Assembly: GCA_947629955.1 (NCBI GenBank)
Contig: CANRFT010000026.1
Span: 1 to 32,696, forward strand
DNA: 32,696 nucleotides
Direction of reading: 5' to 3'
Source: an uncultured Oscillospiraceae bacterium
GTDB taxonomy: Bacteria; Bacillota; Clostridia; Oscillospirales; Oscillospiraceae
This document shows, piece by piece, positions 16,787 through 25,256 of the stretch (positions within the stretch are counted from its first letter, which is position 1; every line of letters begins with the position of its first letter). The position numbers and the translations under genes were made by a program. Below the pieces are notes generated by a model, which worked only from the letters and a program-made list of their open reading frames with translations, had not been told where the DNA came from and ran no database searches.

Positions 16787-17650
16787 TTACCTCTTTTGCC
16801 ACCGGCCCGTAGCCCCGCAGGGGAGGGCCAGGCCGGTCTTGGTGACGGGCAGGCCCAGCTCGTCGGAGACGGTATGGCCGCCGAATTTGCCGCCGATGAC
16901 GGTCTGTAAGATATAGGTCAGCACCGACGGGGCCAGCCCCGTGGTGTAGGAGTTCAGGATGACGAACAGGGGATCGTCGGACAGCACGCCCGACACCAGC
17001 TCCACGAAGGGGTAGAGGTTTTCCTCCAACTTCCACACCTCGCCGGAGGGCCCCCGGCCGTAGGAGGGCGGGTCCATGATGACGGCGTCGTACCGCCGGC
17101 CGCGCCTGATCTCCCGCTCCACGAACTTGGCGCAGTCGTCCACGATCCAGCGAATGGGGGCCTCCGCCAGCCCGGAGAGCCGGGCGTTCTCCCGGGCCCA
17201 CTGGACCATGCCCTTGGCCGCGTCCACGTGGCAGACCGACGCTCCCGCCGCCGCGCAGGCCACGGTGGCCCCGCCGGTGTAGGCGAACAGGTTCAGCACC
17301 GAGATGAGCCGGCCCGCCTGTTCGATCTGCTCCCTTGCCCAGTCCCAGTTGGCGGCCTGCTCCGGGAAGACCCCGGTGTGCTTGAAGTTCATCAGCCCCA
17401 CCTGGAAGGTCAGGTCCTTGTAGTGCAGCTGCCACCTGCCGGCATCGCCGCCGGAGGCCCACTGGCCGCCGCCGGTGCTGGAGCGGGCGTACCGGGCGTC
17501 GGGCTTTTTCCAGCCAAGATGGGTCCGGGGGGTGTCCCAGATGGCCTGGGGGTCGGGCCGCACCAGCAGCCTGTTCCCCCAGCGCTCCAGCTTTTCGCCC
17601 CGGCCGCAGTCGATGAGCTCGTACTCGGTCCAGTCAGACGCCAGCCACAA
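16787..17650 (-). CDS. Class I SAM-dependent methyltransferase (RlmI/RlmK-like, COG1092)
   Basis: A 287-residue methyltransferase. The SAM-binding loop is LNLFAYTGGAT (119-129), the acidic strand lies in ASVCHVDAAKG, and the catalytic DPPSYGRG is at 193-200. This matches the methyltransferase half of 23S rRNA m5C/m7G enzymes (RlmI/RlmK), without their N-terminal PUA domain. The N-terminal 100 residues (ELIDCGRGEKLERWG, HTGVFPEQAANWDW) match clostridial stand-alone members. The target is likely rRNA, but this is inference. The start is TTG 17650, seven bases after GGAGGG; no ATG in frame is better placed. It is first in the long minus-strand unit, 57 bases from the promoter's -10 box. Confidence 0.87.
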   Translation of the reverse strand: MWLASDWTEYELIDCGRGEKLERWGNRLLVRPDPQAIWDTPRTHLGWKKPDARYARSSTGGGQWASGGDAGRWQLHYKDLTFQVGLMNFKHTGVFPEQAANWDWAREQIEQAGRLISVLNLFAYTGGATVACAAAGASVCHVDAAKGMVQWARENARLSGLAEAPIRWIVDDCAKFVEREIRRGRRYDAVIMDPPSYGRGPSGEVWKLEENLYPFVELVSGVLSDDPLFVILNSYTTGLAPSVLTYILQTVIGGKFGGHTVSDELGLPVTKTGLALPCGATGRWQKR

Positions 17651-17706
17651 GGAAAGCCCTCCTTCCAGGAATCGCGCGGCGGATGCAGCGGATATAGAAT
17701 CAAGGT

Positions 17707-17735
17707 ATTATACTACAACCGCGCCGAATAGTCAA
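17707..17735 (-). promoter_or_regulatory. Promoter of the methyltransferase-ecf-truA-clp unit
   Basis: On the minus strand TTGACT (17735-17730), exactly 17 bases, then a perfect TATAAT (17712-17707). It is the only clear promoter for the eight minus-strand genes down to 8746. Confidence 0.85.
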
Positions 17736-17780
17736 ACAGAAAGAATGGGCGGACCGGCGGGGGAGAGAGGGCCCGGCGGG

Positions 17781-17805
17781 CTGTCCCCCGATTGGGGACA
17801 GTTTT
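17781..17805 (+). terminator. Terminator-like hairpin in the divergent intergenic region
   Basis: CTGTCCCC (17781-17788) and GGGGACAG (17794-17801) form an 8-bp perfect stem with a 5-base loop, followed by TTTT. It reads as a plus-strand terminator, but no plus gene ends here. It may insulate the pot promoter from upstream transcription. Confidence 0.45.
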
Positions 17806-17876
17806 CCTGTCCGGCAAATCAAAAACGGCCCGCCGCCGCCCCCGAAAATTCGTGATTTTTTTCAAAACCAAAAATA

Positions 17877-17905
17877 TTGACAAGGGGGGTCAAAACGTCT
17901 ATAGT
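17877..17905 (+). promoter_or_regulatory. Promoter of the pot operon
   Basis: A perfect TTGACA (17877-17882), 17 bases including a G-rich run, then TATAGT (17900-17905). The expected start near 17912 leaves a leader of about 124 bases before potA. Confidence 0.8.
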
Positions 17906-17924
17906 GTATTCGCTATCCGTGAAA

Positions 17925-17981
17925 ACCCGGGCCGGGCCCCTCCGGGGCCGGTTGTCCGCGAGAGACGGACACCTGCCGGGT
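17925..17981 (+). promoter_or_regulatory. Candidate structured leader RNA (three-way junction) of the pot operon
   Basis: Three stems nest in 57 bases. P1 pairs ACCCGG (17925-17930) with CCGGGT (17976-17981). P2 pairs GGCCCC (17935-17940) with GGGGCC (17944-17949). P3 pairs TGTCCG (17953-17958) with CGGACA (17966-17971), closing a purine-rich CGAGAGA loop. It lies wholly in the transcribed leader, 54 bases before the potA start. I do not recognise a known riboswitch. A role in sensing polyamine or a related ligand is inference from context. Confidence 0.45.
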
Positions 17982-18035
17982 GAATAGATCGAGGGAGCTG
18001 AAACTGTCAATCATTCGTAGAAAAGGTGATGTATC

Positions 18036-19229
18036 ATGTCCAAGGAACTGATCCGTCTGTCCGACTGCGTCATGGCCTATGACGACGACGTGGTGCTGGA
18101 TCACATCGATCTCTCCATCCGGGATAAGGAATTTCTCACGCTGCTGGGCCCCAGCGGGTGCGGCAAGACGACCACGCTTAGGATCATAGGCGGGTTTCTT
18201 ACGCCGACCTCTGGGGACGTTTTGTTTGACGGCAAGCGCATCAACGACGTGCCGCCCCACAAGCGCATGGTGAACACCGTGTTCCAGCGGTACGCTTTGT
18301 TCCCCCATCTCAACGTGTTCGAGAACGTGGCCTTCGGCCTGCGCATGGGCCAGACCGTGGTGGAGCAGGAGAGCGGCCAGGAGGTCCGCCGGAAGGTGAA
18401 GATCCCCGAGCAGGAGATCCGCAGCCGCGTCATGGAGATGCTGGAGATCGTGAACCTGAAGGGCTTCGAGCGGCGGCCCATCACCGCCCTGTCCGGCGGC
18501 CAGCAGCAGCGGGTGGCCATCGCCCGGGCGCTGGTGAACCGGCCCAAGGTGCTGCTGCTGGACGAGCCCCTGGGCGCGCTGGATATGCGGCTCCGCAAGG
18601 ATATGCAGCAGGAGCTCAAGCGCATCCAGCAGGAGATGGAGATCACCTTTATCTATGTGACCCACGACCAGGAGGAGGCCCTGGCCATGTCCGACACGGT
18701 GGTGGTCATGGACGGGGGCCGCATCCAGCAGGTGGGCACCCCCGAGGACATCTACAACGAGCCGAAAAACGCCTTTGTGGCCGACTTCATCGGCGAGTCC
18801 AACATCATCGACGGCATCATGCGCGCCGACGGAGTGGTGGAGATCTTCAACAGGAGGTTCCAGTGCCTGGACAAGGGCTTTGACAAGGACGAGCCGGTGG
18901 ACGTGGTCATCCGCCCCGAGGACGTGGACATCGTGTCCGAGGCGGAGGGCCAGCTGAAGGGCACCGTCACCTCGGTCACCTTCAAGGGGGTCCACTACGA
19001 CACCATCGTGGACTTCTACGGCTTCAAGTGGCTGATCCAGACCACCGACTTCTGCCCCGTGGACAGCCATATCGGCATCAAGATCGACCCCGACGGCATC
19101 CACGTGATGAAAAAGAGCCAGTACTCCGGCATGTTCGGCGACTACTCCTCCTACTCCGAGGAGTACGACGAGATCAACGACCCCACCCTCCTGGACGAGG
19201 AAGAGGAGGGAGCGGACGATGAAGAATAA
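18036..19229 (+). CDS. potA: Spermidine/putrescine ABC transporter ATP-binding protein PotA
   Basis: A 397-residue ABC ATPase that powers polyamine import. Walker A GPSGCGKT is at 38-45, the Q-loop at [10 protein letters not shown], signature LSGGQ at 152-156, Walker B LLLDEP at 173-178, the switch histidine in YVTHDQEEA, and a C-terminal TOBE-like domain ([11 protein letters not shown], then [17 protein letters not shown]). Two oddities stand out. An insert of about 15-20 residues lies between the Q-loop and the signature (about 104-125, [17 protein letters not shown]). The other is a long acidic tail ([26 protein letters not shown]). ATG 18036 follows AAAAGGTGATG. Its end overlaps potB by 11 bases. 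Confidence 0.94.
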   Translation: MSKELIRLSDCVMAYDDDVVLDHIDLSIRDKEFLTLLGPSGCGKTTTLRIIGGFLTPTSGDVLFDGKRINDVPPHKRMVNTVFQRYALFPHLNVFENVAFGLRMGQTVVEQESGQEVRRKVKIPEQEIRSRVMEMLEIVNLKGFERRPITALSGGQQQRVAIARALVNRPKVLLLDEPLGALDMRLRKDMQQELKRIQQEMEITFIYVTHDQEEALAMSDTVVVMDGGRIQQVGTPEDIYNEPKNAFVADFIGESNIIDGIMRADGVVEIFNRRFQCLDKGFDKDEPVDVVIRPEDVDIVSEAEGQLKGTVTSVTFKGVHYDTIVDFYGFKWLIQTTDFCPVDSHIGIKIDPDGIHVMKKSQYSGMFGDYSSYSEEYDEINDPTLLDEEEEGADDEE

Positions 19230-20094
19230 GCGCTCTCTCTTCGCCGTCCCCTATGTGATCTGGATGGCGCTGTTCGTGGTCATCCCCATCGTCATCATGC
19301 TGGTGTACTCCCTCACCGTCACGGTGACCTCTGAGGCGGGGGAGGCCCTCCAGTTCTCCCTGGAGAACTTCACCGGCATGGGGCTCTATGTGAGCGTGTT
19401 CGCCCGGTCCTTCTGGCTGGCCATCGTCGCCACGGTGGTGTGCCTGGTCATCGGCTACCCGGTGTCCTACTGGATGGCCAAGGAGGGCCCCGGCTTCCAG
19501 CGGGTGGCCATGGCCCTGATCATGCTGCCCATGTGGATGAACTTCCTGCTGCGCACCTACTCCTGGATGTCCATCCTGGAGAACAACGGGCTTCTGAACC
19601 AGCTGTTCCAGAAGATCGGACTCATCGCCCTCTATAACAGCGTCACGGGGCAGAACATCGAGTACTTCCAGATGATCCGCACCCCCGGCGCGGTGGTGCT
19701 GGGCATGGTGTACAACTACCTGCCCTTCATGATCCTGCCCATCTACTCGGTGCTGTCCAAGATGGACCAGAGCCTCATCGAGGCGGCCCAGGACCTGGGA
19801 GCCGGCACGGCGGACGTGTTCCGCCGGGTGACCCTGCCCCTGTCCCTGCCCGGGGTGCTGTCCGGGGTGACCATGGTGTTCGTCCCCTCGGTGTCCACCT
19901 TCGCCATCTCCCGGCTGCTGGGGGGCGGCACCAACATGATGCTGGGCGACCTCATTGAAAATCAGTTCCTGGGCGGGGCCTACAATCCCCACCTGGGGGC
20001 GGCCATCTCCATGGTGATGATGGTCATCGTGGTGGTCTGCATGCTGGTCATGAACCACTTCGGTGAGGGCGAAGAACAGGCGGTGATGCTATGA
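19219..20094 (+). CDS. potB: Spermidine/putrescine ABC transporter permease PotB
   Basis: A 291-residue inner-membrane permease with about six membrane helices. The first is [27 protein letters not shown]-like at residues 4-30 and the last is near 255-280. The cytoplasmic EAA loop, [26 protein letters not shown], contacts PotA. Two stretches, [15 protein letters not shown] and [12 protein letters not shown], are characteristic of PotB. GAGGAGGGAG inside the potA tail serves as ribosome site for ATG 19219, and the stop overlaps the next start (ATGA, 4 bases). It forms the translocation channel with the PotC half of the next protein. Confidence 0.94.
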   Translation: MKNKRSLFAVPYVIWMALFVVIPIVIMLVYSLTVTVTSEAGEALQFSLENFTGMGLYVSVFARSFWLAIVATVVCLVIGYPVSYWMAKEGPGFQRVAMALIMLPMWMNFLLRTYSWMSILENNGLLNQLFQKIGLIALYNSVTGQNIEYFQMIRTPGAVVLGMVYNYLPFMILPIYSVLSKMDQSLIEAAQDLGAGTADVFRRVTLPLSLPGVLSGVTMVFVPSVSTFAISRLLGGGTNMMLGDLIENQFLGGAYNPHLGAAISMVMMVIVVVCMLVMNHFGEGEEQAVML

Positions 20095-22103
20095 GACGGC
20101 GCAGCGGTATCGGCGGCCGCCTGGGCATCGGCCTGGTGTTCCTGTTCCTCTATCTGCCCATCATTTTGCTGATCGTCTTCTCCTTCAACGCCGGGGACTC
20201 CTCCGCCGTGTGGCAGGGCTTCTCCCTCCAGTGGTATCAGTCCCTGTTCCACAACCGGCTGGTGATGGAGAGCGTGGCCACCACGCTCCTGGTGTCCCTG
20301 CTGGCCACCGCCATCTCCACCGCGGCGGGCACCTTCGCCGCCATCGGCATCTACAGCCTGACCCGGAAATGGCGGGACCCCATCCTGACGGTCAACAACA
20401 TCCCCATGATGAACGCGGACATCGTCACCGGCGTGTCCCTGTGTCTGTTCTTCGTGGCCTTTTTCAACGGCTGGCGGGGCTTCGCCGAGTGGGTCAACTC
20501 GGTGCAGTCCGTGGTGGCGCTGCCCGAGCGGCTCCACCTGGGCATGGTCACCCTGGTGCTGGCCCACGTGTGCTTCAACATCCCCTATGTGATCCTGAAC
20601 GTGGCCCCCCGCCTCCGCCAAATGGACAAGAACCTGGTGGACGCGGCCCAGGACCTGGGCTGCACCTGGATGCAGGCCTTCTTCAAGGTCATCCTGCCGG
20701 AGATCAAGCCGGGCATCGTGTCCGGGGCGCTGATCGCCTTCACCATGAGCGTGGACGACTTCGTCATCTCCTACTTCACCGCCGGCTCCTCCACCCAGAC
20801 GTTGGCAATGGCCATCTACGGCATGACCAAGAAGCGGGTGACCCCGGTGGTCAACGCCGTGTCCACCCTGATGTTCCTGGCGGTGCTGGTGATCCTCATC
20901 ATCAACAACATCCGGGAGATGCAGCAGGAGAAGATGGCCGAAAAGCGGGCCTCCTTCGAGCCTGTAAAGCCGAATCCCTTTATCGAGTCCGTCCGGGAAA
21001 AGCTGGCCACCCCCGGCGGAAAATGGTTCAAGCGTGTCGTCGCCGCGGCCCTGTGCGTGGTCTTTGTGGTCAGCGTGGGGCTCCTGGCCGCCTTCACCGG
21101 CAGCCAGCCGGTGGTCAACGTGTGCTCCTGGGGCGAGTATATCGACGAGGACCTCATCACCGAGTTCGAGGAGAAGTACGGCATCCGGGTGAACTACCAG
21201 ACCGCCGAGTCCAACGAGGCCATGTACTCCCTCATCAAGAACGGCGGCGCCGACTATGACGTGATCGTCCCCTCCGACTATATGATCTCCCAGCTCATCG
21301 AGGAGGGGATGCTGGAGGAGCTGGACTATTCCCAGATCCCCAACTTCGAGCTCATCGACCAGCGGTTCCGCAACCTGCCCTATGACCCGGAGAACAAATA
21401 CACCGTCCCCTACACCTGGGGCACCGTGGGGATCATCTACAACACGACCATGGTGGACGGGGAGATCGACAGCTGGTCCTGCCTGTACGACGACGAGTAC
21501 GCCGGCCAGGTGCTGCTCATCAACAACTCCCGGGACGCCCTGGGCATCGCCCTGAAATACCTGGGCTATTCCATGAACACCACCGACGAGAGCCAGATCC
21601 GGGAGGCCTACCAGCTCATCGAGGACGCCGCCCGCCGGGGCGTCTTCCAGGGCAAGGTGATGGACGAGGTGTTCCAGACCATGGAGGGGGGCAACGCCGC
21701 CATCGCCACCTACTACGCCGGCGACTACCTGACCATGCTGGAGAACAACGAGGACCTGGCCTTCGTGGTGCCCAAAGAGGGCTCCAACTGGTTCGTGGAC
21801 GCCATGTGCGTGCTGAAGGAGGCCCCCCACTACGACAACGCCATGAAGTGGATCAACTTCATCGCCTCCACCGACGCCAACCTGCGGAACATGGACTACA
21901 TCTGGTACGCCAGCCCCAATCGGGAGGCCCTGGAGCAGTACCCCGCCTGGTACGAGGAGCAGTACGGGGAGGAGCTGGACCCGGAGATCTACGAGATCAT
22001 GGCCGCCCCCGACGAGGTGCTGGACCGCTGCGAGATGTATGTGTGCCTGCCCCAGGAGACCCGCACCCTCTACAACGACCTGTGGATCAGGCTGGGCACC
22101 TGA
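20091..22103 (+). CDS. potC: PotC-PotD fusion: polyamine ABC permease joined to substrate-binding protein
   Basis: A 670-residue fusion. Residues 1-275 are PotC, a six-helix permease with EAA loop DAAQDLGCTWMQAFFKVILPEIKPG at 184-207. A cytoplasmic linker (about 276-313) and one more membrane helix (about 314-336) follow. Residues about 340-670 are a PotD-type periplasmic-binding-protein fold placed outside the cell (VVNVCSWGEYIDEDLITEFEEKYGI, DVIVPSDYMISQLIEEG, TVPYTWGTVGIIYN). The seventh helix tethers PotD instead of a lipoprotein anchor. This arrangement is known in Clostridia and streptococci relatives. Thus one gene supplies both roles, and the operon potA-potB-potCD is complete. The start overlaps the potB stop by 4 bases. 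No clear terminator follows. Confidence 0.93.
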   Translation: MRRRSGIGGRLGIGLVFLFLYLPIILLIVFSFNAGDSSAVWQGFSLQWYQSLFHNRLVMESVATTLLVSLLATAISTAAGTFAAIGIYSLTRKWRDPILTVNNIPMMNADIVTGVSLCLFFVAFFNGWRGFAEWVNSVQSVVALPERLHLGMVTLVLAHVCFNIPYVILNVAPRLRQMDKNLVDAAQDLGCTWMQAFFKVILPEIKPGIVSGALIAFTMSVDDFVISYFTAGSSTQTLAMAIYGMTKKRVTPVVNAVSTLMFLAVLVILIINNIREMQQEKMAEKRASFEPVKPNPFIESVREKLATPGGKWFKRVVAAALCVVFVVSVGLLAAFTGSQPVVNVCSWGEYIDEDLITEFEEKYGIRVNYQTAESNEAMYSLIKNGGADYDVIVPSDYMISQLIEEGMLEELDYSQIPNFELIDQRFRNLPYDPENKYTVPYTWGTVGIIYNTTMVDGEIDSWSCLYDDEYAGQVLLINNSRDALGIALKYLGYSMNTTDESQIREAYQLIEDAARRGVFQGKVMDEVFQTMEGGNAAIATYYAGDYLTMLENNEDLAFVVPKEGSNWFVDAMCVLKEAPHYDNAMKWINFIASTDANLRNMDYIWYASPNREALEQYPAWYEEQYGEELDPEIYEIMAAPDEVLDRCEMYVCLPQETRTLYNDLWIRLGT

Positions 22104-22131
22104 AATTTTCCGAAAAAACAGCAGAAAAGGT

Positions 22132-22160
22132 TTGACAAGCCGGTAAGGATTTGGTACAAT
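22132..22160 (+). promoter_or_regulatory. Promoter of yceD-rpmF
   Basis: A perfect TTGACA (22132-22137), 17 bases, TACAAT (22155-22160), 30 bases before the yceD start. Confidence 0.82.
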
Positions 22161-22189
22161 ACCATCCGTGCCATTATGCGAGGTGTGTC

Positions 22190-22702
22190 ATGAAGCTGGA
22201 TCTCAAGCAGTTCGCCCAGGAGCCGGGCGCGGTTTTGCCGTTCGCGTTCACCATGGACCTGTCCGATGTGGAGTGGAACGGCGCGCGGCCCGTCACGCGG
22301 CCTGTCGCTGTGGAGGGCAGGGTGCGGAACATGGCCGGGGCCATGGTGCTTGAGGCAAAGCTGGACACAGTTCTGTCGCTGGTCTGCGACCGGTGCGCCA
22401 AGCCCTTTGAACGGGAGAAGACGGTGGAGTACGAGACCCTGCTGGCCCTGGAGCTGGAGAACGGGGAGAACGACGACATCGTCCTGCTGGACAAGGACGG
22501 GACGCTGGAGCTGGACGAGCTCATGCGGGAGACTTTCCTGCTGGAGATGGACACAAAGAACCTCTGTTCCGAGGACTGCAAGGGCATCTGCCCGGACTGC
22601 GGCGCCGATCTGAACACAGAGAAGTGCCGCTGCAAAAAAGAGGTGGACCCCCGGCTGGCCAAGCTGGCCCAGCTTCTGGAACAGGACCCTGACGACGTAT
22701 AA
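22190..22702 (+). CDS. YceD/DUF177 family protein
   Basis: A 170-residue DUF177 (YceD) protein. Typical features are LDLKQFAQEPG at the start, SLVCDRCAKPFEREKTVEYE with the first cysteine pair, and CSEDCKGICPDCGADLNTEKCRC near the end, a cysteine-rich, likely zinc-binding segment. The family is almost always encoded directly before rpmF, as here. In plants and E. coli it is linked with 23S rRNA processing or accumulation, so a role in ribosome assembly is likely. ATG 22190 (after GAGGTGTG) is chosen over the frame from 22151, which would overlap the promoter -10. A small hairpin (TATGTC/GACATA, 22705-22721) lies between it and rpmF. Confidence 0.93.
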   Translation: MKLDLKQFAQEPGAVLPFAFTMDLSDVEWNGARPVTRPVAVEGRVRNMAGAMVLEAKLDTVLSLVCDRCAKPFEREKTVEYETLLALELENGENDDIVLLDKDGTLELDELMRETFLLEMDTKNLCSEDCKGICPDCGADLNTEKCRCKKEVDPRLAKLAQLLEQDPDDV

Positions 22703-22742
22703 AGTATGTCTTTTGGACATAGACCGACAAGGAGGTGTCAAA

Positions 22743-22931
22743 ATGGCCGTCCCTAAGAGTAAAGTATCCAAGCAGCGTCGGAACAAGCGCCGCAGCTCCG
22801 TCTGGAAGCTGGCGACTCCCTCTGTCAATACCTGCCCCAAGTGCGGCGCCGTGTGCCTGCCCCACCGCATCTGCAGGAGCTGCATGACCTACAATGGCCG
22901 CGAGCTGGCTCCCGCCGCCGACAAGAAGTGA
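22743..22931 (+). CDS. rpmF: 50S ribosomal protein bL32
   Basis: A 62-residue ribosomal protein of the large subunit. The start MAVPKSKVSKQRRNKRRSS is the conserved basic N-terminal arm. CPKCG and CRSC are the two zinc-binding pairs, so this is the Zn-containing (C+) form. An AAGGAGGTG box at 22730 fits ATG 22743. It forms the classical yceD-rpmF pair. It is ended by a terminator at 22948-22975, so der is probably transcribed mainly from another promoter. Confidence 0.97.
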   Translation: MAVPKSKVSKQRRNKRRSSVWKLATPSVNTCPKCGAVCLPHRICRSCMTYNGRELAPAADKK

Positions 22932-22947
22932 GTGACCAAGTCAAAAA

Positions 22948-22975
22948 GCTGCCGCGGCCCCGCGGCGGCTTTTTC
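22948..22975 (+). terminator. Terminator after rpmF
   Basis: GCTGCCGCGG and CCGCGGCGGC arms with a tight GC loop are followed by TTTTT (22970-22974). A run of A residues (TCAAAAA) precedes it. Confidence 0.82.
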
Positions 22976-23017
22976 TTTGCCTTTTTGCAGAAAGGACTAT
23001 CTTTTTGCCGCGTTCTG

Positions 23018-23026
23018 TGGTATACT
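23018..23026 (+). promoter_or_regulatory. Extended -10 promoter of der
   Basis: TGG plus TATACT (23021-23026) gives an extended -10 element. No good -35 is seen at 17 bases. It lies between the rpmF terminator and der, where a promoter is needed. Confidence 0.5.
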
Positions 23027-23081
23027 ACCATGAAGATTTTACCGGGCCGCCCGGCCCGAGAAGATACAAGGAGTGATTTCC

Positions 23082-24410
23082 ATGGCGAAGCCCCTGGTGG
23101 CCATCGTTGGCCGCCCCAACGTGGGGAAGTCCATGCTGTTCAATAAGCTCACCGGCAAGCGTCTGTCCATCGTGGAGGACACCCCCGGCGTCACCCGGGA
23201 CCGGCTGTACGCCGAGGCCGAGTGGCGGGGGAGGACCTTCCAGATCGTGGACACCGGCGGCATCGAGCCGGGGACCGACGACCAGATCCTGGCCTTTATG
23301 CGGGAGCAGGCGGAGATCGCCATCCAGTCCGCCGACGTGATCATCTTCGTGTGCGACATCCGCACCGGCATGACCGCCGCCGACCAGGAGGTGGCCGGGA
23401 TGCTCCAGCGGGCGGGGAAGCCCGTCATCCTGGCGGTGAACAAGATGGACTCCACCGGCCCCACCGACCCGGACATCTACGAGTTCTACAACTTAGGCCT
23501 GGGGGACCCGTACCCCCTCTCCGCCGTCCACGGCCACGGCACCGGCGACCTGCTGGACGCCTGCTTTGAGCACTTCCCCCCGGAGGAGGACGAGCCGGAG
23601 GAGGACGACGTGACCAAGGTGGCCGTCATCGGCAAGCCCAACGTGGGCAAGTCCTCCCTGGTGAACCGTATCCTGGGCCAGGAGCGGGTCATCGTGTCCG
23701 ACGTGGCCGGCACCACCCGGGACGCGGTGGACAGCTACTTTGAGAACGAGCGGGGCAAATACCTCATCATCGACACCGCCGGGATGCGGAAGAAGTCCAA
23801 AGTGGACGACCGGGTGGAGAAGTTCTCCGTCCTCCGGGCGGCCATGGCCATCGAGCGCAGCGACGTGTGCGTCATCATGATCGACGCCAGGGAGGGGGTC
23901 ACCGAGCAGGACACCAAGGTGGCCGGCATGGCCCACGACGCGGGCAAGGCCAGCGTCATCGCGGTGAACAAGTGGGACCTGGTGGAGAAGGACGGCAAGA
24001 CCATGCGGCGCATGGAGGAGGACATCCGCCGGGACCTGTCCTACATGACCTACGCCCCCATCCTGTTCCTCTCCGCCCTCACCGGCCAGCGGGTGGGCAA
24101 GCTGTTCGACTATATCGACGGGGCGGCGGCAAAGGCGGCCCTCCGCATCCCCACGGGGATGCTCAACCAGGTGCTGGCCGACGCCCAGGCCCGGGTCCAG
24201 CCCCCCACCGACAAGGGCCGGCGGCTGAAGATCTACTATATGACCCAGATCGGCGTCAAGCCGCCCCACTTCGTGTTCTTCTGCAACGACGCCAAGCTGT
24301 TCCACTTCTCCTATCAGCGCTATCTGGAGAACCAGATCAGAAGCACCTTCGATCTGACCGGAACCCCGGTGCGGATCACCATCCGCCAGCGGGGCGACAA
24401 GGAGGACTGA
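23082..24410 (+). CDS. der: Ribosome-assembly GTPase Der (EngA)
   Basis: A 442-residue double GTPase essential for 50S assembly. The first G domain has GRPNVGKS (10-17), DTPGVTRD, DTGG and NKMD. The second has GKPNVGKS (184-191), VAGTTRDAVD, DTAG and NKWD. A KH-like C-terminal domain follows (LKIYYMTQIGVKPPHFVFFCND, then RYLENQIRSTFDLTGTPVRI). An acidic linker (EEDEPEEDDV) joins the G domains. The start is ATG 23082 after AAGGAG, not the GTG at 23073 that lies within the ribosome site. plsY starts three bases after its stop, so the two are cotranscribed. Confidence 0.97.
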   Translation: MAKPLVAIVGRPNVGKSMLFNKLTGKRLSIVEDTPGVTRDRLYAEAEWRGRTFQIVDTGGIEPGTDDQILAFMREQAEIAIQSADVIIFVCDIRTGMTAADQEVAGMLQRAGKPVILAVNKMDSTGPTDPDIYEFYNLGLGDPYPLSAVHGHGTGDLLDACFEHFPPEEDEPEEDDVTKVAVIGKPNVGKSSLVNRILGQERVIVSDVAGTTRDAVDSYFENERGKYLIIDTAGMRKKSKVDDRVEKFSVLRAAMAIERSDVCVIMIDAREGVTEQDTKVAGMAHDAGKASVIAVNKWDLVEKDGKTMRRMEEDIRRDLSYMTYAPILFLSALTGQRVGKLFDYIDGAAAKAALRIPTGMLNQVLADAQARVQPPTDKGRRLKIYYMTQIGVKPPHFVFFCNDAKLFHFSYQRYLENQIRSTFDLTGTPVRITIRQRGDKED

Positions 24411-24413
24411 CCC

Positions 24414-25256
24414 ATGCTCACCCACATCTTCGAGAACGCCAACGTGCCCCCGCTGTGGCTGGCCGTCGCCGCCCTGGGGGTGGCGGTGGTGGCCTATATC
24501 CTGGGCTGCTTCAACGGCTCGGTGGTGGTGTCCAAATACATCCTCCGGGACGACGTCCGCGCCCACGGCAGCGGCAACGCCGGCCTCACCAACTTCTACC
24601 GCACCTTCGGCGGCCCCCTGACGCTCGCCGTCATCCTGTCCGATGTGCTCAAGGCGGTGCTGGCGGTGCTGTTCGGGGCCTTCATCGCCGGGAAGCTGTC
24701 CCCGGAGCTGGTGGTGCTGTCCAAGTACTGGGCGGGCACCTTCTGCCTGCTGGGCCACATGTACCCCTGCACCTTCCAGTTCCGGGGGGGCAAGGGCATC
24801 CTGTCCGGCGGGACCATCGTGTGGATGATCGACTGGCGGGTGGGCCTGACGGCCTGGGTGCTGTTCCTGGTGCTGGTCATCCTGACCCGGTATGTGTCCC
24901 TGGGCTCCATCGCGGCGGCGGCCTCGTTTCCCGTCACCTCCGCCGTCATCTACCGGGACGGGCTCATCACCCTGTTCGGCGTGTTCCTGGGGGGGCTGGT
25001 GATCTGGAAGCACCGGGCCAACATCGTCCGGCTGGTGAAGGGCACCGAGTCCAAATTCACCCTGCACAAGAAAAAGCCCGCCGAGGCCTCCGCTGAGACG
25101 CCGGTGGACGAGCCCCCGGAGGAGCCCGCCGAGGCCGCCCCGGAGGAGCCCGCTGAGACTGCCTCTGAGGAGCCCGAGGAAGCTCCGGCGGACGCTCCCG
25201 CCCCGGAGGAGCCGGAGGACGCTCCCGCGGGAGAGGAAAAGGAGGACGGGCAATGA
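24414..25256 (+). CDS. plsY: Glycerol-3-phosphate acyltransferase PlsY with acidic C-terminal tail
   Basis: A 280-residue membrane enzyme that moves an acyl group from acyl-phosphate to glycerol 3-phosphate, the first step of phospholipid synthesis. Motif 1 is HGSGNAGLTNFYRTFG (51-66) and motif 2 GHMYPCTFQFRGGKG (114-128). Hydrophobic segments at about 15-34, 68-92, 103-118, 143-160 and 185-200 match PlsY. The usual protein is about 200-220 residues. Here residues 221-280 form a low-complexity tail of Glu, Pro and Ala in repeats such as EEPAEAA and EEPEEAPA. The tail is cytoplasmic or extracytoplasmic depending on topology, and I do not know its role. Its stop overlaps gpsA by 4 bases (ATGA), which joins the two lipid genes. 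Confidence 0.93.
   Translation: MLTHIFENANVPPLWLAVAALGVAVVAYILGCFNGSVVVSKYILRDDVRAHGSGNAGLTNFYRTFGGPLTLAVILSDVLKAVLAVLFGAFIAGKLSPELVVLSKYWAGTFCLLGHMYPCTFQFRGGKGILSGGTIVWMIDWRVGLTAWVLFLVLVILTRYVSLGSIAAAASFPVTSAVIYRDGLITLFGVFLGGLVIWKHRANIVRLVKGTESKFTLHKKKPAEASAETPVDEPPEEPAEAAPEEPAETASEEPEEAPADAPAPEEPEDAPAGEEKEDGQ

Noticed and set aside
19980-21830. 616-residue minus-strand frame opposite potB and potCD
   Set aside because: His/Gly/Asp-rich shadow; permease and binding-protein motifs are clear on the plus strand.
25073-25256. Tandem repeat or CRISPR-like array
   Set aside because: The repeats encode the Glu/Pro/Ala tail of PlsY in frame; no spacers of equal length.
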